Positions 35,457 to 47,648 of a DNA stretch of 64,000 nt are shown in pieces. The notes beneath the pieces were generated by a model. That model had not been told where the DNA came from. It did no database searches and saw only the letters and a list, made by a program, of their open reading frames with translations. Made by a program: the position numbers and the translations under genes. This DNA is from Coenobita brevimanus (Eukaryota; Arthropoda; Malacostraca; Decapoda; Coenobitidae). The stretch's first letter is position 1. Each line of letters opens with the position of its first letter. Where the stretch lies: NCBI GenBank assembly GCA_032717465.1, contig CM064683.1:42397018-42461017 (forward strand), given 5' to 3'.

Positions 35457-38400
35457 CATCCGAGTTCTGTTCCACATTTACCACCATACATACTTCCAAG
35501 TACCCATTGTTGCGTCGCAGCCCGGCAGGCTACCTCTAGAAATATCCCGCCATCCTAACCCGCCTCTGATTACATTAGTGCTGTCCTTTGTGCATATTTT
35601 CCTAGGCTGAAAAATCGCTTCTCATGATGAGTTACACTTTTTACACGCAGTGATCTGCTCCCATTTTTTTTTCTCATTTGTTTATTCAGATGCTTTTTAT
35701 TGACAGTAGCTTCTTTGCACTTGGGTCAATGATTATGCTGATCTATGTGCAACGCTAGGGAATTAGAAACTCTGTGACATCGCACATCCGTCTTGTGTTT
35801 TGCTATCTTTGTATCCATTCCTCGTCCTGTTTTCCCTGTGTACGCTTTTGAGCATCCAATAAGCGGTATGTTGTATACTACATTGTTCTCGTTTTTACTT
35901 CCTCTCACTTTTGCGTTCACTATTTCTCTTATTTTACATCCCAATGGTGGTGCGATCCTAAGGCCTGCTCTCTTTAAGTACTTGTTGATAACCAAAGCTT
36001 TGGCTGTGCTGGGGACAGATGCATAACTTGTATTGACTTCGTTTGATTGAATATAGTAATTATCTCTTTTCTTTTTTATGTCATCATCCTTCCTTTCTAG
36101 TTTTAGCAACATGCCTAATGTATAGGATAGCTTTTTAAAAGCTTCCATTATATATTAATAAGCTATGCTATCCAGTAGGCATGTTGTTATAACTAAGAAG
36201 GAAGTGCAGAGGTAGTCCCGTTTTACTTGTATAAAAGGTGACTACATGTTTACCACACTTACTTCAAGGAAGGAAGATTATCAGTTGCAGGTCTTGTACA
36301 GCGGTATGATTATGAACTACTATGCGCAAAAATCCAAAAGAGTGAGAGGGTTGAAGCCTGCTGTCCCACGACACGCATATTAATATCTCAGTGCGCTATG
36401 GTCGTGTAATAAACGCGTGATACCTTTCAATATATCATTGCTGCTTCTCTAGTCTGTCTTAGGGGGATTGCTATATTTATGGGACAGATTATACCTACAA
36501 ATATTTCATGTCCAGTCCCTGTGTTTGTCATTCCAGATGGTTACATTCTATGTTTGTGTCATTCCAGATGGTTAGGTTATTTATCTTGGTTAAATACTTC
36601 ATTTTAACTATATATAGTAGTTACAAGAAATGGGTGTGACACAACACTTAACAGCTATTTGGAATGAAATTGTTAAGTGTTACAAGTGAAAACTGCCATA
36701 GCATGATGAAATGAATAACATTATCAAATTAATAACAGTTTACGTGGAGTCAGAAGTAAAAAACTACCCCAAATTCTGTACATATCTGAGTGCAGAAAAT
36801 TGAGCTATTGACAATTTATCTTCATTGTCTCCTGTGCAAGGCATAAAATGAAAAACAGTGATCCACTACATCCTCTGGAAGTCAGTTATGAATACCTCTC
36901 TTCATACTATTAGTTTCTAAGTCAAGACACTCTTCCTTTCTGTGTGGTGCTGGAACCACATAAAGTACAACACACAGGACGAGAAAGAACGGCTAATACA
37001 CATACTGTTACTAGTTCATCTGTAGTTCTGGTTCTTTGAACAGTGTGATTAGGAACTCTGCAATGCTCCTGTAATACAGTTATTGTTTAGTGCGACTTAT
37101 TTGGCAGCAGTACTTTTACTACGCATGTATTTCACTATGAAGTATCCGAGGAGGGACACGTCTATTGCAGGTAAATATGTCTTAACCAACCTACGGCGGC
37201 CCCACCTACTGCTTAATGTTGGCACTGTCATTATCTTGTAAATGACTGCTGATCCCTCAAGAGTCGCTTCTGACGGTACCTGTGATTGACTGAACGAAGG
37301 CATGGTGTCAGCTGCTGCCAAGGGAGATTTACAGTTACAGAAGTTATGGACAGGGTGATGTGTCGGAAAGAAATATCTGGTTATAAGAAATTTATGCCTG
37401 GGATCTGTCGTCTTAACATCTCAGTAAACAATAGCACCAGAAATTCAGATATTGCGTTTTGAGCACCGTAAGTACGTGTTTTGTGTATAACGCCCAGGAA
37501 ACTATTAACACACTGGGTTGTAACCATATAGTGAAATGGAGGCGTAGTGGTCTAGTGGGTTAAGGCATTCCATTAGGATGAGGCTTATATGAATTTCCAT
37601 CTGCAGGGTGGTTGGGGTTCATTGCTGACATGACGGCACTGAAAGACGAGCGACGCTGGTCACCCATGCCTTACATGTTGGGAGTGAGCACTCCAGCCCC
37701 GAACCCCTGTGACACCTGTGAAGCACAGAAGGACTGGATGGTTAAACATACATTTTATAAGATCATGGCATTAGATATTTTCACACCTGCACGGACGATA
37801 GTTCAGCAGATGTAATGCTTTTCGTAGCACATGTGTACATGTGTGTGTGCAACTCTCTGTGTTTGTCGGTGTAAATAAATTACTGTAACTCAGTTTAAAT
37901 CTGATTTTAAACAACTCTGTGGCAGTGTTGAGGATTAGTCAAGAGATTAACAAATTCTTTTGGAGACCAATCGCTCAGAGGTCAATGTCACATGGCAATG
38001 TTAACCTCAATAGATTTAGTCTGATTTAGGCCAAACTTGGTGGAAGGGTTGAAGGTAAGGCAAGACTGGAGAGATTAATTTTTTTCAACAATCATTTAAA
38101 GGTCAAAGCCACACAGAACTGTCAAGGTTCTTCCCGTATGTGTCTGCGTGAGAAGAAAATAACCATGATAAGTTTCATCTGATTGGTACCATCCTTGTTA
38201 GAACAAGTGGCGATCAGTCAAGAGGTCGGTCTAGTTTTTTTTTTTTTTTTTTTAAATAACAGTAGGACAATGGTCAGGATCTCATAATAGAATCTATGTA
38301 AGAGGTTATTGTACAGTTTACACCGAACTTTCTACAAAAGTTCAGGGATAAGCAAGGATGAAGGAACTGGATATTGAGAACAATCAGTCAAAGGCAAAGG

Positions 38401-41400
38401 TCACACAGAAAGACCAAAGGCCAAAGTCAGATGGCATGGTCAGCGTAAACGGTTTTAATCCAATTTAGGGCAAATTTGGTGGAAGGCTTGAAGGAAAGAA
38501 AAGACGGATGTGTTCGATTCTAAGAACAGTAAGTCAACAGTCAAGGCCAGAAGGCAAGGCAAAATGTTCCACCCTATGACTCAGACAGTATATATTACAG
38601 TTTGGACCAAAGTTAGTGGAAGAATTAACAGGTAAACCAAGGATGGAAAGATTTGATTTTGAGAGTAAATAAGAACAACTAAGACAATTTTGATTCAATT
38701 TGGACCAAACTCAGTGAATGGGTAGAGTCAGGCGAGTCATAGCCATGTCAAATATTCCTCCCTTAGATCATTTGTAAAAGCGGAGATGTTGCACTCTCTG
38801 AGTGCTCATTCCTATTTACTCTGTCACTATGAAGTATGGAAGGTTATACCATGTGATTCTTTAACCTGCCCCCTGGCCACAGTCTTCTCAGTGAATCAGG
38901 AGTAAGCCTTACCAGGATAACAGACCTTGCTAGTTTACCTGTTACCCCATTTTGCTTATACTGCATCTCATAACATAATCTTCTGCAGTACAACCTAGCA
39001 CATAAGATTTCATACTTTGTTGTTGTTGTTGTTGTTGTTGTTCCTTGACCGCCAATCTGCCTGGCCAAGCAAACCCGTCAACCACGGGTAAGCAACTGCC
39101 CCACTGGGTTCGTCCCACACATTCCCAACCCCGTTGATGCTGTCTGCATTTTAGTGTGGTATAGTATGTGCTATGCAGTGCTCCATTACGTGTGTTTTAT
39201 TGTGTGGGTTCATTCTAGAAGCGCGGCATGTACAGTCTTTAGTTCCACCCAACGTGAATCTACACTGAAGTGGAATGGGTGATGTCCTGATCTAAATCTA
39301 GCTTGTTGTACTCGATCAGGTCTATCGAACCCTCAAACGGCAGGCTACTTTCTAATTTTACGTCCGTGTGGGATGAGTTATTTTAGAAATAATAAAGTGT
39401 TATTAAATCAGGCTAAACATGCATAAATGGATCAGAACAGCAGAAAAAACAAAGAATTTGATGTTACTCTCTTCAGATTGCACGCGGGCTGGGTGGTGGT
39501 GGGAGGTGAGTGAGAGGGGTGGTGGTGCGTCAAGGTCACTCTCAGTGGCACGCGACTGACAGCACACAGGCACAGTCTAGCTTGCTGCTTTTTTTTTTTT
39601 TTTTTTTTTGAACAGCAGACTAAAATATATTCTTTTTACATTATGTACACTGTTCTGTCATCAAGGTGCACTATGAACACCACACGAATTATATGTAAAT
39701 TTTTTCTTACTTTACGTTTCTACAGGTATAAATTTACCTATGTAAATATTATGTACAACTGTTCATATTACCACAACTGTTCACACTAATATGTTACAAT
39801 ATGGTATTCTGTGAAGCAGTCGGTACAGACCCACACCACACTCCTGGCATATAATTGGCCCGCACTGGAATGTGTTCTGGAACCTCGACCGCCTTTTCCT
39901 TGACGGATGTTCCGGAACGTTGTCGCCTTTTATGGGTTAAGAATGCCTCTGTTTATGGTAATTTTGAGAGGAGGGGCTTGTAATACGCTGTTCTGAATGA
40001 GATTTGTAATGACTTGCGCAGGAAATGAATATGCTGGTAATTCTTCATTGCCAATGTTGGAATGTTTGGAGGTGGGATGATGTTGAAGAGAGTCTGGTAA
40101 TGTTTGTGCGTGTTTGTTTTATATGCCTAGTTGTGTTGTGTGGCCCTGTTATATAATGACAGGGGTAATGTGTGTTGGGGTAGGCTGCCACATAGAACTG
40201 TATGCCTCTCATATCAAGATACTAACAGCAATGACTTTAGTTTCAAAGAGTAAGTGAGTTGTGGGAGTGGTTTTGGTGCAGCCAGTAATGATGTGTGGGG
40301 CGTTGTTCTGTATGGTCTGCAAGGTGCTGTTGTGGGTGTTGGATAGGATAGGGGCCCATGCCGGGCAGGCACAGGACATCACTGGTGTTGTAAATAAACT
40401 GCAGAACAGCAACAGATGGGATGTCATTCTGATTCTAACATATGTAAAACCTTATAGCAAAACATATAGGATGAAACTGTTATTGTAAACATTCTCATAA
40501 TATTAGTTTCTTGTTTATAGGTACTGTGTTTTTGACAGTGTTATCATGCATGGCAGTCAATACTCATATTACTGTACAATGCACAAGGTTTGCAGAGGAA
40601 ATATCTGTCGCGTACAGGAAACAATTACTGAATCCCTCACAAATGACTTGATGTCATCAGGCTTCTGCATCTTGGCAGAAATAACAAGAACTACCATATA
40701 GTTTATATTATATTTTACCTTAAATCTAATGAAACTGTTGCATTCACGTGAATTCTTTACATGAGGTTCCTGCTTCTCTTAATCTGATTCAATTTTCGTA
40801 TTAAAAGTAAAATAATATTAAAAGTTGAATAGGAATTACTTTTATATAATTCAGTTTTGCTTAGGACGAATAGTTCAAAATACATTTCTGCTTTCCAACC
40901 ATTATTGTGTCCATTTATGTAATGTAAATTTATTAAGTCTGTAACAGCAGAGCTATGGATGAAAGAATCTGAACATATAACCTGGTAAAGCCTGGGCGAA
41001 AATGACACCTCACCCTCCCAGCCACTCTTCTTCCTGGTGTCGGACGTCTACACCCGGCATATTAAATATTATCACCTCACAAATCCAGCCACCAGTCACC
41101 TCACAACATAGACCTACTCATTGCCTCCACTAACCTTCAGGGCGGCCAGCTCTACCCAATGGTATGAGCCGCATGAGGTCCTTACTTCGACGTGCAGTCA
41201 TTGGTGTGTCAATCAGTCCAGGAAGCACACAGTTTACACGTATGGCTTTGCTGAAATGGTATGGAGATCCAGTAACTTACATTTCAATATGGATGAATCA
41301 TATTACATAAAAAAATCGTTCGTTATATACAGTATCAGGAAAATAATTACAAAGCAAATACAGTACATGGAAGCCATGATCAGTCCATTGTCTGACTGCC

Positions 41401-42737
41401 TATATGGTTTACCTACCTCGCCAATTCCGCAGCACACGTCTTGGTGAGTGAAATAACTCCTCCTTTACTGGCAGTATAGCCACTCCAATTGGTGGAGCCA
41501 GTTTTCCCGTCAATACTTGCAATATTCACTACTGCACCCTTGGGGTCATTCCCATTTTCCAGCAGTGATGTCGCGAAAGCCTGTGTTACCAAGAAAGTTC
41601 CCTGCGGAGTAAAATATGATAATACTAGATTCATTGTTGCCTGAGTATAAGTATTTTCATAATAGTTTGAGCATTTTCTGTTACTTTTTATGTCATGTAC
41701 TATTAAACACTGAAGTGATTGTCACAACTTGGAACTGACTGTCAGGTTGACATCAATATTTTTCTTCCAGGAGTCATCATCAGTCTCTAAGATGGGAGCT
41801 ATGATGGCCACGCCGGCACAGTTGACTAGCAGCGAGGGCGAGGCACCACACTGGTCCTGGGCTGACTTCATGGCGTCCTCCACACTGCACCTGTCTCTCA
41901 CGTCCATGGCTACAGCCACGTGCTGCCGCCCACCTGCCAGAGACAGGGGAATAATGCATATGTTCTTTACTATGAAATATTACAAGAAGTTTCGTAAATA
42001 ATAACACCAAAGTCCTGCACACCAGAATATTTTCAGGTGCAAATAGCAATGATAGGAAATGTTTGGTGCAGCAGCAATTCCCAAAAAAGTATGTTTGTGC
42101 TGCGAGGAACTTAATAATGACCTTTGATTCCAATAAGAAAGTTAAATGGACATCACCTGAACGGACCTAAATGCAAAATTATAAAGTTTTACCTCAGGAC
42201 TGCAAGCGGGTCACAAAAAGAGTTTCATTAGATTATTTACCGTCAAATACACCAGGAAATATGTCAACCTTCTCCCCAGGCAATAAATAACTGTACCATC
42301 CTGTCTTACAAGTGGAGGTGTGGACACGCTGACACCAAAGAAAGCAGAAATGAGCGAGCTGCACCACTTGTGAGACTGGCTGGCCTCCCTGAGATGCTAG
42401 TGTTATATTCTGATTCAGCTACTGAGTAAGCAGCCTGATCCACAGCCCTGGGGAGATTATGAGAGAGAGAGAGAGAGAGCTATCCACTTATTCTGACCAC
42501 TCCTGAGCACATGATTATAGAACAGCGTTTCTGGGTTTTAAATACTCATAAGAAAAAAAAAAAATCGTCGAGTCAGCATGGTCAACATTGTCAGCCTGTT
42601 CACTGCACCAAACACACCGAGCAATATATAGTTTATAGAAGGAGAATGAAACAAAGGCATTTCATCAGTACTTGGTCTTTCCACCCATAACCTTTGGTAT
42701 ATACAACTAGTAGGCGGTTTGGCCTGCTGCCGAAGAT

Positions 42738-42816
<79 letters not shown>

Positions 42817-42849
42817 CTATTTATTTATCTATCTATCTATCTATATATG

Positions 42850-42882
<33 letters not shown>

Positions 42883-43699
42883 ATATGTCTTTATTTATCT
42901 ATCTATCTATCTATCTATCTATATATAAATATATATATGGAGCCTCTGTGGTACAGTGGTAGAGTGTGCTTTTCGTACACGGGTGAACCAGGCTTCGCTC
43001 CCCGCCGGGGCAATAAACCCTAGGAGTGTTCACCCGGCCACGTACTGCATTAGCGGACACAAGGGGTGCCGTGGTTGAACCAGTGTCGCTTATTATAAAG
43101 TATGCTTGCACCCAGTCGGCTTGCGCTGGCCGATTACACTTGGTTCACAGACTACACAGAGGCGGTGGCTCAATCGGTAGAGAGGCAGCCTGCAGTCCTA
43201 CCGGCCTCAATCGGTAGAGAGGCGGCCTGTAGTCCTACCGGACCCAGGTTCAAATCCCGGCTGGGGCAGGGAACAGTTGAAGGATTTGAATTTATTAAAA
43301 ATCAGACTTTACTGATCTACCAGAAGACCCGACGACATGTCGTAAAAATACCCCCGCTAATACCAATACACCAGTCCTGTATGAGACAGCCATAGCATGT
43401 ATTCAATATGGACGGTGGGTGTTAGCGCCGAAGTGGTGACATGTAGAGATGTATGGTATGTAGGAGGACTACTGAGCCTTGAAAACATGCTGTGAAGCCT
43501 ATTCCCAGAGTCGGACACATAAAAAAAAAAAAATCCAAAGCCACTCCAACACTACAATTACACTTACAAGCACTTCTCACCCTACATACAATCTCTACCA
43601 GACAGCCTAAGCCACTTGGTAGGGATACATTGACTGTATCATCCCGACTTCGGTCGGGATAGGCCGGTCCTGCAGTGGATACTCAAACGGCTGATGATG

Positions 43700-43736
<37 letters not shown>

Positions 43737-45436
43737 GGTGTGGGTGTGGGTGTGGGTGTGGGTGTGTGCAAATATGGAATGACGGAGTTTTACTCATCTA
43801 ACGGTCATTTCTGATCTTCCAAAATTACTCTTTCATTTTCACATTTGTTGAACAATCACAGACGAAGGTAACTGCGTCACTCTTTGCTTCCACCTGGAGC
43901 CTAGTATGGCCCAACTATGATAAGGGTGTTCGGGGGAAGGGGAGTTTAGCTGACATAAACAAATCGTCTACCATAACAATATATATATTTTTTTTCTCAA
44001 AACTTCACTATTAGTTTTTCCATTCACGCAGCGGGTAAATATTGGTATGAGAGGTTTGGTACGTCTGCCAACACTCTTGTACTTTGATCAATGATCTAAC
44101 TTCAAGGAACACATCATGAAGCACAGGGTGGCCGCAGGGGAGGGGGGGGAGGTGACATTTTCCAGGGCTATACCACAGCCTTTTCTTTTTTTCATTTCTT
44201 CACTTTTTTCCAGCTTTTATCTTCCCCCACCCACTTGATCATACTGGGGGCTTTCTGGACTCCAGACGGAAGAAAAGATTGATGTGATAACCTTCGTCTG
44301 TCAGTGGCTCAATAACTGTGGAAATGCAGGATAACTGTCAGCTGACAAATTGTTGTAAAAGAAGAACACCATCAATGCACACTTTGCGTATTTGTAAAAA
44401 AAAAAGTTCTGATATGATGCGGAATATGTTCATAGCTGTACTAAAAGCAATTGGTGGGAAGACTGAGTACCGATAAGCAAGATAAATAAAACTGCAATGA
44501 ATTTGCTTATTTTTTATATATAACGACTGCATGTATTGTTTGATGCAATGAACAGGCCGGCGATGTTTACTGTACTGAGTTTTTTTTTTTTTTTTTTTAA
44601 TTCGAGTAGAGTATATTGTCATAGTTGTCAGTGCAGAGGAAGTGTCACAAATCAAACGTTTAAATTTCGAGCACTTCTTAAAGGCATTGAAAAAGTTGTA
44701 GATTTGTGACAAATGACTGACTGTCTAATGAACTTGAATGCCACTGCACCCAACACGGCACTGTAGGTTATTAGGCTGTATACATTATTATATTCAATTA
44801 TGAAGAATTTGTTGATATTATTTATATTTCTTAGTCTGCGGTTTTGGAATGCATTAATTTTAAGAGCCTGATGGCCTGGCAACCCACACCATGGAATATT
44901 CACGAAGTATTTCTTGACCCAGGATGTGAGGCTAACACTGTTTAAGATAGTGCAGAACAGCTTTGCTTTATTTATGAAACTTATACAAATGAAAACAATA
45001 ATGCACCTATGTCTGTGAATGTGATTATTTAATGTCATCTAAATTAGTAGCTGACATCTCTAGCCATCAGTAAGGGAGAGAGATACTGCTGGAAAAACAA
45101 TACACTCCTTACTCTAACTTGGCCTAAAATTGTCACTGTCCCTCTTAAATGTTAAGCTGGAACAGGATTGTAGATTAAAACCGAATCATGTTGCTAGTCA
45201 CGAGGAATTGCTATGGAAAGGACATAAAGGTATACATCACTCATGACAGTAACAGACTACTTTACTGGTGCTGAATAATTGCCATATTATGCCACTTCAA
45301 TAGGCAGAAAGTTAACAACCTGATATTTATAATCATGTTATTGTCAGAATGCCCTTAGTTAAAGAAAGTGAACTGGCGTTGTAAGGTGAAAACCATGTAT
45401 TTATTGATAGGTTAACTTAAATCATGCTAAGGTTTT

Positions 45437-45471
<35 letters not shown>

Positions 45472-45849
45472 GTCAGCAGACTGTTGCTTATGTTGACCAT
45501 TTTCTCCATAGTATTACACTGAACACAACGGCGCATCATGCAAACATAACTTTACCTCTGGCTAGTCTGTGACGCAATGGACAGGAGAGTGACTCACCAG
45601 GCTGTAGAGTGACTCACCAGGCAGGAGAGTGAGGGTGTGTTTGGCTGCCTGAAGGTTGATATCAGTGACCACCACTTGGGCGCCCTCCCTGGCCAGCACC
45701 TGACAGCATGCACGCCCAATGCCGCTCCCGCCGCCTGAAGTGACAGGCAGTAATCAGTTCACAGTAAAATTTACTCTTTAAATATCTAGCATTATATCTA
45801 GTGAGTGCTCTGCTATCTCAGTGAACAATTTTCTCAGTCAGTACCCGGT

Positions 45850-45892
<43 letters not shown>

Positions 45893-47307
45893 ATAATGCC
45901 ATCAGTCAGTCAGTGTTCAGTGCCCTCTGCTTGCTGTACAGTACTGTCAGTCAGTACTCAGTACTTCTTGAGAAGAACAGTTTTCCTTTTGGTACTACAG
46001 TTTAATGTACAATGGTGGATAGTAATATCACTCGGATTTTTTAACAGAACAATTATCAAACTCTCACGCAATATTCTGAGCGACTCTTGAGTTCCAGCGA
46101 TCGCATCACTGGGTTTTGAAAGTCATTGCGCATAAGTCCCAGCATTGATCATAAAGTGAATCGATATTTTTTTCTGTAATTGTCCCAGCATCCATAAATC
46201 ACTGCTCTGTATATAAACTCCATGAGACCACCTTATACCGTAGGACCAGACACTCAAGAACACATTTTAGTTCATTCATTCAGATTATTCATTCATTTTC
46301 TTGCGCACCTTCATACAAAGTCATTCAAACTGGGCGAGACATTATGTATCAAGGGATTAATCAGTGCTGTATTAAACCTTTCCAATTCGTCTAAGCTGAC
46401 TGATATCGCCTGGAGGTAGCAAATATAATATTAACAGTATTACATCGGACTGAAAGGATTAGTGATAATACAGAACCGGTGAGCACTTCTCCAATCTGAT
46501 GATAACAGGGAAACTAACAGTATGACAGTGTGGTCTTGAGAAATCTTACTGACCAGCATAATTTTACACAACTACACACTGCTTGGTTACCAAAGACTTA
46601 GGCTGCCGTACAGTCAACAAAGGCGGTGTCGTCTCGCCAAACTGTTCATGTGCCATGAGAATTAACGCCATAGTCGAAGTGTTTGCTTAATGACCACTAA
46701 CTTTATCTTGAATGTTAATTGCAACGTTATAATATTGCCACATCTGATATCAGTAACAAGCAAGAGGATACCGAGATATAATGTATTACTAAGGAAGATG
46801 TCTTATGAATTCTCCCTAGCCACTTCGACTATGACCTATATATACCAGTCAAGTAGGTGGTGACGAAGAGTTATCACCACGCAATAAGTGTTATCCTGGA
46901 CTAGACAGTGTTTTGCAGCCATCACTGTGACTGCCTGTTGCATCTCAAGTATTTGTTCAGCGCCCAGTAACCATCATTGCATTACACTGGCCTCATCAAA
47001 ATTTCATAAGAAAATCTAACCAGCACTACAAATGGTTACCAGATTCTAAAGAAGTATAATTATACCATCCGTAGGTGCCACACAGTAGCTAGTAAGTTAT
47101 AGCGATAATAATAGGTTGTTCAGACAACATTTAGCTGTACCCGAGATCAAAAGAGTAGATACGGTATACCCACCATTAGCTTTGCTGACGTCATTGGGTG
47201 TATGGACGCCAACTAGCGACTGCCTTTGGATGAGGAGTATTGGAAACTAAATACAAGATATTCCCAAGGAATTTAACATCATTGCCTCAAGACAGTAGAC
47301 CACCTTC

Positions 47308-47360
<53 letters not shown>

Positions 47361-47600
47361 GGAAGGAGGAGGGAGTGGCGTGAACTTTGGATTAGTGAAG
47401 TTATTCAGCACCATAATCTGCATGTCCTCTTTCCAGTATTGCTCTACTGATTTTCCCGGTAGCTAATTATTTCAGTCTAATGCCACTTCCATCTCTGCAG
47501 TTACAGTTTGACTACTTTCAGTGTGGTTGTCAATCACAGGCCAAATCAAATCAGTCGTATACACGAGGCCAAACCGATCCAGTCTACAGTACAACATACC

Positions 47601-47648
<48 letters not shown>

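Noticed and set aside
36636..36690. Short inverted repeat AACACTTAACA / TGTTAAGTGTT
   Set aside because: An 11-bp stem with a loop of about 20 nt in AT-rich DNA is expected by chance at this scale.
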